This document shows, in pieces, positions 1-11,492 of a DNA stretch of 64,000 nucleotides; position 1 is the stretch's first letter; the number at the start of each line of letters is the position of its first letter. Source of the stretch: Trachythela sp. YZ-2020 (lineage: Eukaryota > Cnidaria > Anthozoa > Malacalcyonacea > Clavulariidae); the NCBI GenBank assembly GCA_016169945.1, contig JADLSH010000369.1:1550001-1614000 (forward strand), read 5' to 3'. The translations under genes were made by a program, and so were the position numbers. Under the pieces are notes generated by a model. The model saw only the letters and a list, made by a program, of their open reading frames with translations. It had not been told where the DNA came from and searched no databases.

Positions 1-2
1 TA

Positions 3-2147
3 CAACTGCAATCGGAGCACGAAGCGGCTCAAAATACGGATAAACAATCGACCGAAGCGACGAAAGAAGTGAACGTAAAGCTGCCAAAGTTAGTAATATC
101 GAAATTCGACGGCGCATATACAGATTGGACACGGTTTTGGGGACAATATAGCGAATCTATTGAGAAATCTAGCTTGCCAAGCGTGGCGAAATTTTCGTAT
201 CTAAAAGGGCTATCTTTAAAATAGGGAACGGGAATCGGGGAATCCGGGAATCCTGGAATCGGGGAATCCTGGAATCGCAAAATCCGGGAATCGGGGAATG
301 AGGAAATAAGAGAGTAGGGAACCGAGAAGTGGGGAAACCGGGGAGTGGGGCAAACAGGAGGCTGGGGAAACAGGAGCTAAGAGATCTATAGGACAGTAGA
401 ATTGGGGAATGGCGAGACCAGGGGATGGGGGGAACCGTGTGTAACAATATCTAACCGGGCTTTATCCACCGGATAGCAGGACCTTATAGATCATGTGACT
501 GGAGATTTGTTGTTGTGTTTAAAAAGGCATCAGTGGAATACTAACATTTACATAAAATAATAAAACCAAAAGCTATACAATACCGACAATCAAGTAAATA
601 AAGGTAAAAAATCTCTTTTAAAGAGTTTACACGATGGGATGGAAGAACTGAGGGAATAAAGATCGACTAACAAGGGATGGGACAGAACTGGGGATATCAG
701 GATATGTCATGAATGCAGAAATTTTCAGGGAATGGAACTGTGTTTCACGTTGTTGGCAATCATATTATAAATAATTAAATAACAAGTATATTAATTGGCA
801 TTCACTAATAACTTTAACATATTTTACTTTAACCATTAGTGTGCATTATACCCTTTCCTTAATTGACGAGTAAAATCATCTGGCGTTAGACAGAGCAAAA
901 TAGTCTGGCGTTAGATAGAGCAAAATAGCATGTATGGGGTGTATTTGGGGTGTATTTGCACTGTGGCTCCTTGGGTAATTAGGCAAACCAAGAGAATCCA
1001 ATTAATTGTCAGGGGATGGGGGAAACCAGGAGAACATTGGAAGGTGCAAACCAGGTAATGGGCAGAAAATAAAACTAAATTATAAGGATAATGACATTCT
1101 TAAATAGATTTTGGTCGAAACAAATTTTAACCCTCGGGCTCTAATGATAAAGGAGTTTGATGTATATAAAGGTATCAAGGCCATTTTACTTTTGGAATTC
1201 AGTATTTTTTATTGCCAAAATATTAGTCAAAATGCATAGAAAACATATCATATGCATAGCGGGGGGGGGGTTTTCGGGGGAAAGGGCAGACAAGACTTTC
1301 CCTGACAAAGGTGGAAACTCCCCGACTTTCACTAAAAACAGAGCTCTTTTATGGTTAATTACAATGGCACACCTTCCAATTATCCATTTGCAACTAGCTC
1401 TTGGGAAGGAATTGCCTAAATTTCTTACTATTTGTCCCAAATTTGGCTACCTCCTCCCTTCCCCACCCACCTTGTACGCCTATGTCTAAAATTTTACAGT
1501 TATACAAAACAAACCCATTAGGCAGACAGATGTAGCTGCATCTGTTACATTGAACCAGTGAAATGGTATCCTGGTAGGCTGAGGCCTTAAATTATACTGT
1601 TAGACAGGGTGTAGGAAGCTCATTTATTGTGGATGAGGGCAATCAAAGCAAAGTAATGTATGTGATCCTGAAGGCACTACATAACCAGGGGGGTCTGGGG
1701 GCATGCCCCCTCAAAAAAGTTTAAAATCTAGACCCTCTGAAATGGCATTTTCAGCCAATTTAGTGACTGGTGTGTCATTTTTAGAAATATTAGACAGTTA
1801 ATAGTCATTGACATCTAAAAGATAATACTAGATTATTAAACCATTTTACAGTTTTCTAACATTCTTTACTCCGAAATGCAACATAAAACGTAGCTTTATT
1901 TGGATTCAGGGTAGTAAAAGTGAGGGGTGCTATTTGAGAGCCGAAGGAGCGAGACACAGCCAGGGGGGTCTGGGGGATTCACCAATCCCTTGTTTGTCGA
2001 TCTTTCTTCCCTCGGTGTAAACTGTTTAAAAGATATTCTTTACCTTTATGCACTTGATTGTTGGTCTTGTTTAGCTTTGGGTTTTATTTTTTTATGTAAA
2101 TATGCCCCACTTTGCTATTTTGCTCTATCTAACGCCAGACTATTTTG

Positions 2148-2181
<34 letters not shown>

Positions 2182-5100
2182 TATTAAGGAAAGGGTATAA
2201 TGTACACTAATGGGTAAAGTAAAATATGTTAGTGAATACCAATATACTTGTTATTTAATTATTTATAATATGATTGCCGACAAAGTGAAACACAGTTCCA
2301 TTCCCTGGGAATTTCTGCATCCATGACATATCCCCCAATTCTGTCCCATCCCTTGTTTGTCGATCTTTCTTCCCTCGGTTCTTTCATCCCATGGTGTAAA
2401 CTGTTTAAGAGATATTTTTTACCTTTATTTACTTGATTGTCGGTATTGTAGAGCTTTTGATTTTATTATTTTATGTAAATTTTAGTATTCCACTGATGCC
2501 TTTTTAAACACAACAACAAATCTCCAGTCACATGACCTATAAGGTCCTGCTATCCGGTGGATAAAGCCCGGTTAGATATCGTTACACACGGTTCCCCCCA
2601 TCCCCTGGTCTCGCCATTCCCCAATTCTACTGTCCTATAGATCTCTTAGCTCCTGTTTCCCCAGCTTCCTGTTTGCCCCACTCCTCGGTTCCCTACTCTC
2701 TTATTTCCTCATTCCCCGATTCCCGGATTTTGCGATTCCAGGATTCCCCGATTCCCCGATTCCCCGATTCCCGTTCCCTATTTTAAAGATAGCCTATCTA
2801 AAAGAGCTACTTGGCGACAAAGTACGAAGAGACGTCGAGTCTCTTCCGTTTACTTCCGAAGGCTACAATCGCGCGAAGGCGATTTTGCGTGAGAAATACG
2901 GCAAAGAAAGTGAGATTGTGAAGGCGTATAGCAAGAAAATACTTGATTTGCCACACATTGCATCAGGTAACTCCAAAAAGATCGGTGAGTTCAGTGAAAA
3001 ACTAACGTACTGTGTACAGCCACAAGCAATGAAAAAATTAGACGGTGTGAACGGGTTGACCTCGTTAACTCTCGACAAGTTACCAGCGATACGGGGAGAT
3101 CTAGTGAGATCAGACAACGAATGGGAATCCTGGGATCTCGATAAACTTGCGGAAGCATTACGGCTTTGGGTGCGCAGAAATCCGGCAGATACATCACGAC
3201 CAGAGCGCGACGAGGACCAAGACAAGAAGAGACGAGAGAGTCCGGTGAAATTATTTCATTCTCGCCAAGGACGTGGCTGTGTGTACTGTGATAGCATTGA
3301 GCACAAGGCAAATGACTGCCAGAGAATTACCTCTGTCCAAGACCGCAAACAAATCCTCGCGCAGAAACGTCTTTGTTACAACTGCGCCCTCGGAAGTCAC
3401 CGTGCAGCTCAGTGCCAAAGCAAAACCTCGTGTCAACATTGTCATAAACGGCACCATACATCGATATGTGACAAATCGAGATCGGAGGAAACGAAGAAAG
3501 TCATATTGACACCAAGTGGAGTTGGTGAAGGAGTTTTCCCTGTGCTTCTGCTTAAGGTAGACGGAATTATAACACGAGCACTCGTCGATACAGGCGCTGG
3601 GAGTTCTTACGTCTCTGCCAAAGTTGGAGATATGCTCAACAAGGAACCCTGTGAAACATCAACCAAACGCGTAGAGATGCTGATGGGCTCTCATCTAACG
3701 AGAATGGAAACCTACGACGTTGTAGTTCAATCCCTCACATGGATGCAAAACTCACGAAGGTCAACAAGAACGAATTGTTGACAATAGACAATCCACATTA
3801 CGAGAAAGTGAAAGCCAAGTATTCTCATCTGAAGCAAGTTAAAGTAGCAGACAACGACAAGAAAGATCAATTACCGATTCATGTGATTCTGAGCGTGGGG
3901 GATTACGCGAGAATTAAGACGAACCAACCGCCGCTGATAGGTGAAGCTGGAGAACCCGTCGCTGAATACACGAAGCTAGGATGGTTCATTATGTCGCCGG
4001 GTAATGGATTCGATAGACAAACAATGTTCCTTGCACAGACCAGCCACGTGGATTACGAAGAATTATGTCGACTTGACGTACTGGGGCTCCACAGAACACG
4101 ATCAGCAAGTAGTACACGCGGAGTTCAAGGAACAGTTAGAACGATCTTTTGAAGGATGGTATGAGACAGGATTGCCCTGGAAGAGCAATCATCCACCTCT
4201 CCCATCAAACGAAGTTGGAAGTCTGCGTCGTCTCAACAGTTTAACGAGAAAATTGCAGCGAGATGGCTACATCGAAGAATATGATGGTGTAATACGGTCA
4301 CAACTGCAGGAGGGAATCGTGGAAGAGGCGCCGGAAACGTCCTCAAATCAAGAGTTCTACATTCCGCATAAGGGCGTGGTGAAAGAGTCGTCAGAGACTA
4401 CTAAACTTCGCGTTGTGTACGATGCTTCGGCGAAAGCAGATCCAACATCACCCTCGCTTAACGAGTGTCTGAACACAGGTCCTCCTTTGCAGAATAAACT
4501 CTGGGATGTTTTGGTGCAGCAACGAGCATTTCCGGTGATGGTCTCTGGTGATATCCGTCAAGCGTTCCTACAGATCCGAATAAAAGAAGCCGAGAGAGAG
4601 GTATTACGATTTCATTGGCGTAAAGATGAAAGTTACGCCCTGGAGACGTTGAGGTTTACGAGATTATTATTTGGTTTGGCACCATCACCCTATCTGTTGC
4701 AAGGAGTTATCGAGACGCATCTAGACACCTGGTTCGAAAGGTATCCTGAAGTAGTCGAACACTTGCGCCGAAGTATGTATGTGGATGATCTCATAAGCGG
4801 GGGGTTGACCGTCCAAGAAGCCAAGACCCGTAAAGACGTAGCCCGAGAAGTTCTGGAAGACGCCACTTTCGAGTTACATAAGTGGGGTTCGAATGTACCT
4901 GAGTTGGAAGCTGAAGATGGTCAGCCAGCTTTGGAACTTTCGGTCGAACAGTCTTATGCAAAGACACAACTCCAGGTCAAACCACAGGAGTCGAAAGTCC
5001 TCGGTCTCAAATGGGACAAACAAATTGATACACTGAAAGTGTCATTTCCAAGTGATAACGTGCCGAATACGAAGAGGGGTATCCTGCGAAAACTGTCGAG

Positions 5101-5349
5101 GATTTATGATCCTCTTGGACTGGTTTCCCCTCTAACCTTGGAGGGAAAACTCATATTCCGAGATGTGTGTGATGCTAAGATGCCGTGGGATGCGGAGCTA
5201 AGCAGCTTGCACGGAAAGAGATGGAGTTACATTGTGATGTGGAAAAGGAAGTACCGCCACTGAATTCTAAGTCTCGACCGAAAAGAGACGCTGCCGTTGC
5301 GGCAAGATTGCGCATCCAACAGGATGCAGTTGAAGCGAACGATGAATAA
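3..5349 (+). pseudogene. BEL/Pao retrotransposon gag-protease-reverse transcriptase, degenerate
   Basis: This is a retrotransposon polyprotein in pieces. Positions 3-207 read as the gag-like DUF1759-type region ('WTRFWGQY' and 'KFSYLK' are visible). Reading stops at a DNA insertion and resumes at 2795. Positions 2885-3780 hold two CCHC knuckles (CVYCDSIEHKANDC, CYNCALGSHRAAQC), a variant third and an aspartic protease core (DTGAGSS). The frame shifts near 3739 and again near 4070, then runs through the reverse transcriptase (SGDIRQAFLQI, YVDD) into the Pao-specific 'YDPLGLVSP' region and ends at 5263. RNase H and integrase are missing. A short lysine/arginine-rich tail in another frame ends at the TAA at 5347. 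Two frameshifts, a large internal deletion and the insertion make it non-functional. The family call rests on DUF1759, RT and Pao motifs and is firm. Confidence 0.9.
208..2794. mobile_element. Long-TIR (foldback/MULE-like) non-autonomous element, 2587 bp
   Basis: The ends are perfect inverted repeats (GGCTATCTTTAAAATAGGGA at 208 and its complement ending at 2794). They are flanked by an identical 10-bp duplication, TATCTAAAAG, at 198-207 and 2795-2804. The arms extend roughly 700 bp (to about 930 and from about 2110) and carry iterated GGGGAATC-type blocks and two copies of a TCTGGCGTTAGA motif. No transposase ORF is present. The centre holds a G-rich 'GGGGGTCTGGGGG' motif twice (near 1687 and 1963). 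The first is followed by a TTTAAAATCTAGA segment also seen near 19560, which suggests an older nested hAT-like fragment. A 10-bp duplication fits Mutator-like or foldback elements. The insertion interrupts the BEL gag reading frame. Confidence 0.88.
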
Positions 5350-5507
5350 CCGGAGAAAAGAGAACAATTGAAATCGAACATTTCAACATATATATACGGA
5401 TTTGATATTTGTTACAGTTATAGTTGGTTAAGAAAAATTCGAATTTAATCGACATGAAGACTATGCCAAACAATACACATCTCGTAGAGAATGTGTATGG
5501 GGGAGAG

Positions 5508-5756
5508 TGTTGGAGATTATTGGTGTTATTATAGATTTTGTGTATATCGCGTGACCGGAAGAGCGAACAGCTAGGAACATGCCAATCAACGGCATTCTAG
5601 CCAATGGGATGCGAACAGTGTTATTGTTATTGGGCAACGTGCGAAGCGAGAGACAGCGAGAGAAACGGACAAGAATATAACGATAAATATAGGGGTTTTT
5701 GTAGTTTACTTTATTAAATATTATAGTTTTACCGAATGTGACTTTTCGTAGATACA
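5508..5756 (+). repeat. Probable 3' LTR of the BEL/Pao element
   Basis: A purine run (GGGGGAGAG, 5500-5507) resembling a polypurine tract directly precedes TGTTGG at 5508, a typical BEL LTR start. I place the end at a TACA near 5756, but no second LTR is in the window, so the right edge is uncertain. The LTR lies about 90 bp upstream of the ATG of BTB copy 1 and may overlap its promoter. Confidence 0.55.
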
Positions 5757-5846
5757 TACCGGGGAGGCAGGTAATTTACGAAAAGACTAAATTCTATATC
5801 TTTACAGCACGTACTTAAGACTCAATTACTAACTTCCAAGAAAACA

Positions 5847-8800
5847 ATGGCATTAAATTTAAAGGATAATCACATTCCTTGTGGTCTCGAGGAATCAAGT
5901 GGAAAACAATTTAAACGTGAAGATTTATTGACATATTCAAATATTTTTGCATCTGAATTTGATAACAGTGCACTTCATGACCGTATTCTTGTACTGAAAG
6001 TAATGGAGGAAGGTCTGAGAAAAAACTATCAGTGTGAAGTGACAGGGACTGAAGATAATAAGATTGCTCCTGAACAAGAAAATGAAGAAGTGTTCACGCA
6101 AGTAAGTAAGCGACTTTATTTTTTAAGGGTTACATTTGTCAGTAGTCATATATAAAGCCACCGATAAACTATAGTGGTCACTCCACTCCTTTCTTAATCA
6201 TAATTTCCATTTTCCATGATTCCATCTTTTTATACTAATATAAATGCATATACAGTAAGGATTTAAGCGTTTTATGCTTTTTTCTTAATTTCCACTTGCA
6301 AATTGTTTCACTTCTCTTTTTGCTTCCCTCTGTACATTAAAGACAACATTAAAAATGTATAGCAGAAAGTCGAGTAGGTCTTGTATGAATTTCCGAGTTT
6401 GTCTTCAAGATACAATTTATATAGACAGAAATAAAGCACTTAAAGCCATTAAAATATTCATGATCCATAGAATATCGAATTAAATATTTTAACACAATTT
6501 TTAGTCTATAACATTTATTAGCTACTTATCATTAATTCTTACCAACCAAATTCACCAATTACACATATTTAATAGATAAGTATGGTTTACGTTGTAAGCA
6601 TGTAGCTATAAGGATACATAAATTTAGTAAAATATATAGCTAAATTTTGTACTGAAGATGGCATGCAGGAGATAATGTAGACTTGCTACAAGTCGACTCG
6701 CGTAATGACTGGGTTAATACGGACTGCGTTTACTGGGTTAATACGGACCTGGTTAATATACAGACTAAAGCCGGTTTTCCACTTGCGATTTTTTTCGCGC
6801 GAAGCGAATTTTTCATTTGTCTTTGGTCTCTCAACTGGAACCATGTGGAACTAATTGGATAAAGACAAAAGAAAAATTCGCTTCGCGCGAAAAAAATCGC
6901 AAGTGGAAAACCGGCTTAAGGGCGAGCTTGAGCTCCCGAGCGAAGCGAGGGAGCGAGAGGGAGACGACTTGTCGCGCTTGCAGGAAATCGCATCTCCTTG
7001 GCGCGAAAAATTACAGCGGGCGGAGCCAAATGGGTTTCCCTGCAAAACTTGAGTGTTGTTTTGACAGAATAAACTGACAGGTTTGCTACACGAGATAAGA
7101 CTCGTGTTACAAACTTGCTACACTTTTCATGCTATGCGACAAATATGTGAATGGCAACGCCAACTAAAATTGTCTCAAGAACGAACGTTTCTCCCAAAAC
7201 CAAGGAATTTAATTAGTCGTAAACAAACGGAGCAATGTGAAAAGTAAGGCTTTTGCCAGACCCAGTTGGCGAGACCATCAAAACATCACGGCCGGAGAGA
7301 TATGCTTCTACAACTTGCCGTTGATTTCTCTTATTTGTTCGAATCCAACCTTCCTAAGGTCATAACTTATAGCATCTTTGATTGAATACATGATGCTACG
7401 AATAAAAAACTCACAAAATGTCTAAAAGTTATAGCTTGAATGTTCACCAATGCAGTAGAGATAAACTTGGATAAACAAACACGGGAATAGGAAAAACCAT
7501 CGAGTGTTGACAGGTACACGTACGTATAGCCAATTCTCAAATCTGATTGGCTAACACGCACCACAGGTAATAGAAATATTTCTATTAACTGTGCACGCAC
7601 CGACTAGGATTCGAGTCGGTAAAATTTGGCGCGCTGCAAGAGCGACAAGTCGACTCCTCGGCCCTTATCAAGTGACCAATTTCCGACTCGCGCTTTCGTT
7701 GCATTGGGCTTAACTGCGCGTCTGGGCTTTACCGCGCGTCAATGGAGTCGACTTGTAGCAAGTCTAGAGATAATGCTGAAACAAGTTTTACAATTAAAAC
7801 TTATAAGTTGTTAGAAAGGAATCCATTTCAATTCATTGGATTAAAATTTCCAAAATCCTACGTGCCTAATGCTATCTTTTGCATCCGCAGGAAGAAGTCA
7901 CACTAGTTGGCAGTACAATAAATGGGTCAATTGAAAAACAGGAAAAAGAGCCCCTTTTATCAGAACTTGATAATCAAAATAGTGAACGTCCAACTACTGT
8001 CACAAAAACTGCAAAAGAAAACATACAAACAGCTGAAGAAGTTGAGAAGAATGAATATATATCCACAATAAACGAAAATCCTTTACAGGAACAGGCCGAA
8101 CAGCGATTATTCATCCACAGTTCATGGCTTGCAGTACAAAGTTCTTATTTTAGAGCATTGTTCTATTCCTCTGGTATGAAGGAGTCCTCTTCGAAAGAAA
8201 TCACTATAAAAGTAGCTGAAGAAGAGTTAGCGGCACACTACACCTTGATTAAAGCTATGTACCAACCATCGATACTTGATGACACAGATCCCTATATTGT
8301 CCTTCAAGTGCTTATACTTGCAAATAAATATGATGTTAACTTGATTTTCAAAAAGTGCAAGTATGTTCTGATGTCAGTGACCATGTCCTTACAGCTTTGT
8401 GAATCAGTTTTAGTAACTGTAAATGAGATGGTAGCCACAGGTGAGTTGATTGAGTACCTTCAAAAATTCCTTGTTGATACGTTCAGACCTCTTGACAAAT
8501 TCTGGTTAACGAATGAATTTAAGAATCTTTCAGAAGTTTCTTTAAAAATGCTACTTTCATGCAATGAACTTTCAGTTTTGTCAGAAAACACTGTTTTCGT
8601 TGCCCTGATGTCCTGGTGTGAATATAATGAATATAATGGTCCTTCACTTCTCTCACTTTTAATACCAGAGTTAATGACAAACGAGTTTCTACACGATGTT
8701 GTGTATAATCATCATCTTGCAAAACAAATGGATGAATTTAACAAATTCCTCCTGGATGGTTTTCGATATCATAGCTCGTCACCGAAAAGACGAGAATTGC

Positions 8801-9207
8801 CTGAGAATGAGATAATAAGGCGGGCTGAATACAAAGGCCGTGACAAGGAGCCTTCATTTACATGGCAGTTTTGCATTTCTGAAGATAACCATCAGAATTA
8901 TCCAGAGTTGTACAAATCTGAACATTTTTGGTGGTGCGGTCTTGAAATGATGTTGGGGCTAACATTTGAGTCAAACTTCTGGAATATTCGTCTTTATGTT
9001 CTCAATATTAAAGACATGAGTTGTTTGAATTTCGTCTGGGAAATTGAAGCAGAACTATTTCCTGGACAACCAGTGAGACGTGCGGTCACATTCCGTGAAT
9101 ACCTTGATCTGGGATTTCACAGAATCCAATTTGAAATGTCACGACCTAATCAAAGTATTCCACGCAACTTTACTCACCCTATCAATATTTTTATTCATTT
9201 TGTTTAA
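5847..9207 (+). CDS. BTB-BACK domain protein, LRB/POB1-like, copy 1 (two exons)
   Basis: Exons are 5847-6101 and 7891-9207, with GTAAGT donor, GCATCCGCAG acceptor and phase 0. They encode 523 residues. Exon 1 carries 'FASEFDNSALHDRILVLKV' (first BTB strands). After about 100 acidic, low-complexity residues, exon 2 resumes the BTB fold at 'RLFIHSSWLAVQSSYFRALF' (from residue 157) with 'GMKESSSKEITIKV'. A BACK-type helical region (about 260-370) and a C-terminal beta-rich domain (about 385-520) follow. A BTB split by a long acidic linker, then BACK and a C-terminal domain, is the layout of plant LRB/POB1 proteins, which are Cullin-3 ubiquitin ligase adaptors. The function here is inferred from that resemblance. 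The ATG has a good context (AACAATGG). Compared with copy 2, the C-terminus is 20 residues shorter because of a TAA at 9205, and the linker lacks a repeated block. The intron holds a 1.1-kb DNA element. Confidence 0.85.
6678..7766. mobile_element. TIR element with 9-bp target duplication in BTB copy 1 intron
   Basis: The termini are TAGACTTGCTACAAGTCGAC at 6678 and its inverse ending at 7766. GAGATAATG is duplicated exactly at 6669-6677 and 7767-7775. Sub-terminal GTCGACTTG and TTGCTACA motifs recur in both orientations. It is 1089 bp with no transposase ORF. The 9-bp duplication suggests a Mutator-like element. It contains a younger MITE at 6769-6916. Confidence 0.88.
6769..6916. mobile_element. 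Harbinger-type MITE, 148 bp, nested
   Basis: Nearly 50-bp inverted arms begin AGCCGGTTTTCCACTTGCGA and enclose a short loop. TAA flanks both ends (6766-6768, 6917-6919), matching the 3-bp TWA target preference of PIF/Harbinger. It is related in layout to 19853-19991. Confidence 0.8.
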
Positions 9208-9959
9208 TCTTCGTCATTGAATCCAGTTATTTGTAATTTGTGACACTAAAAAATTACACATCGCAATTTGTAGACTGAATTACGTAAAATTTAACTGATA
9301 CATTTATTAAATAATATCCGTTTAAGAATAACTGTATAATTTATATGGATCTATACAGCAGTTTTGGCTCGTGAAGCATTATGGATATAATAATAGAATC
9401 CGTAAATATATGTTGGTCATTATTATTGGCAGTTTATATTTAAATTTACTTCTTGTTCGAAGATTAACATTATTTGAACAAAGACGTGGTGGTCATTGAG
9501 TAGTTTGTAATCTTCATGATAATCTGTCTCTTCTATCCGCGATAAGGACCATAAGCCTGTGATATTTAAAGCTTCACCACCTAACTATGATAATGTTACT
9601 ATTTCCTTCTGAAACATTTTTGTTTGCGAGTAAAATGCAAGTAAAATGTGATAAAAATGTGATCCATCTTGGATCAGATAAATAGTTGCCGGGGAGACTA
9701 CTATAATGCCTGCTGCATATATATTCTAGAACCGGTCTGACATGCGCTATTATTGTATTAAAGAACCAAGGTAAACACCGCTCACCAGCTCACTCAAGCA
9801 AGGGCAAAAATCCATCTCAAAAGGTGGGGGTGGGAGGGATGGGGCCTACTAATAGTTATGGAGGCATGTACACGTTTAACGTTTTCAGGGCATTTCCGCA
9901 TCATTTAAAGACACTTTCCGACAGGAGCGTAACTTGGGTCTAAACATTAGGGGTGTGGG
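9208..9959. other. Intergenic, 3' flank of BTB copy 1
   Basis: The bases just after the stop still align with the C-terminal coding bases of copy 2 (TCTTCGTCATTGAATCCAGT), showing where copy 1 was shortened. Otherwise this is AT-rich sequence with no supported gene. Confidence 0.6.
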
Positions 9960-10153
9960 CAGCTTCGTACCCAGGCGCTTTAACGTGCTAAGCGGTTGCA
10001 TGAAGAGCGCGCGGGACAACACGCGAGGGGAGAAATGGAAAATTCGACGGGAAGCTAAATGCCTAAATCCGTCCCGTCGTGGCTACGCACTACAGTTTCC
10101 ACGCGCGCGTCACGCAACCGCTTAGCACATTAAAGCGCCTGGGTACGAGGCTG
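9960..10153. mobile_element. CGTACCCAGG-family MITE, copy 1, 9-bp TSD
   Basis: Inverted ends CAGCTTCGTACCCAGGCGCT and complement (one mismatch) are flanked by GGGTGTGGG at 9951-9959 and 10154-10162. A second inner block (GTGCTAAGCGGTTGC) is also inverted. It is 194 bp and non-coding. A second copy with its own 9-bp duplication lies at 59799-59882. Confidence 0.87.
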
Positions 10154-10518
10154 GGGTGTGGGTTCGTTTTTCTAGACGAAAGGGCGTGGTAAAGGGACCG
10201 GCCAAATCGCGTATTTTAGAGTTAACTACTATTTAACTGCAAAACGCCACGAACTTCGCCTGGACCGATGTAATTACTGATATTAATGTAAGAAAGGCTA
10301 ATGCCCATATCCACATAGTGCATTCCAGAATCTGACTTTTCCACAGTCCCTCTCTAGGCTTTTTGAATGGGGACGAAAGTATGTACCCAGAGTATATACC
10401 CGTTCGCACTGGGGAAGAGTCAGTTCCAGAATATAAGTCTCATGTCGTCATAAGTATGAGGTATTTGAGTGGCATGTTATAAACAGATTTCTATCAAAAC
10501 TGATCGCTAAAAGAGTAA

Positions 10519-10847
10519 ACCATTCCCCTATTAAACTAACTTTTGAACTAGGAAATTGTATCAGTACAGCTGGAAAGAGCATCCTAAGTTTAGTAAAATT
10601 GCAAAGTTTGGTTGCAAAATGTCGTAAAATGTGGAAAATATAGCGCTGTGAAGTTGGTAAATTTTGTATACTTTTGTATTACGCGCGGAAAACGTTTACC
10701 ACTTTTTTAAAACTTCACAGCGCTATATTTTCCACATTTTACAACATTTCGCAACCAAACTTTGCAATTTTACTAAACTTAGGATGCTCTTTCCAGCTGT
10801 ACTGATACAATTTCCTAGTTCAAAAGTTAGTTTAATAGGGGAATGGT
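10519..10847. repeat. Foldback palindrome with about 138-bp arms
   Basis: Positions 10519-10655 (ACCATTCCCCTATTAAACTA...) match the inverse of 10710-10847 almost base for base around a 55-bp loop. No target duplication is visible. It is likely a non-autonomous DNA element or a recent inverted duplication. Confidence 0.85.
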
Positions 10848-11492
10848 CCATTGAACTTGCAGAAAAACTCTTCATCTCAACAACTAACTCAACAATCCAG
10901 CAGATGGGATAAACTGTTGGACCTAGACTAATAAATCTGTACCACTCAGGTTAACAATAAGCCATATGTGGTCGGTGATCTCTCCTTGTTCACTTAATTA
11001 CTTAACATTACATACTCCCGCATTGCCCAAAACTCCGAAGACGATGCTAATACATTTGAATATCATCAAATTAACCCGCAATTGAAAATTGAGAGGAAGC
11101 TACGCCTGCATGCTCTGCTAAGTTTTGCTCGCGACTTCGTCGCTCGACCACACTAAGAAGTCAACTTGGGGCAAGTCTACTTATTGCTCTGCTGGAATTA
11201 TGACATTGCTTTGTCTCATCTGGGCCTTTTGGTTTTTCTGTTTTTATAGTTGATTTTAACTCGAGTTTTTGGCTCAAAACCTCAAATTTATGTTCACAAT
11301 TAAATGTCAACCTTAAAAAACAAATTACTTTTACTCAATAAATATGGCAGTTGATATTATTTACTATTAATAAAGTTTGATGTACTGGTTATTGAGTCTG
11401 CTTGATGATCTATTTACTTTGACTATATATGTTTTCATCGAACGTATATCATGTATTAATATGTTCATACTTGTTGTGATAAAACAACAAAC
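10848..11492. other. Intergenic, no gene seen
   Basis: AT-rich sequence. A degenerate 'GAAGTCAACTTGGGGCAAGTC' near 11157 resembles the termini of the 6678-7766 element. Nothing else is supportable. Confidence 0.5.
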
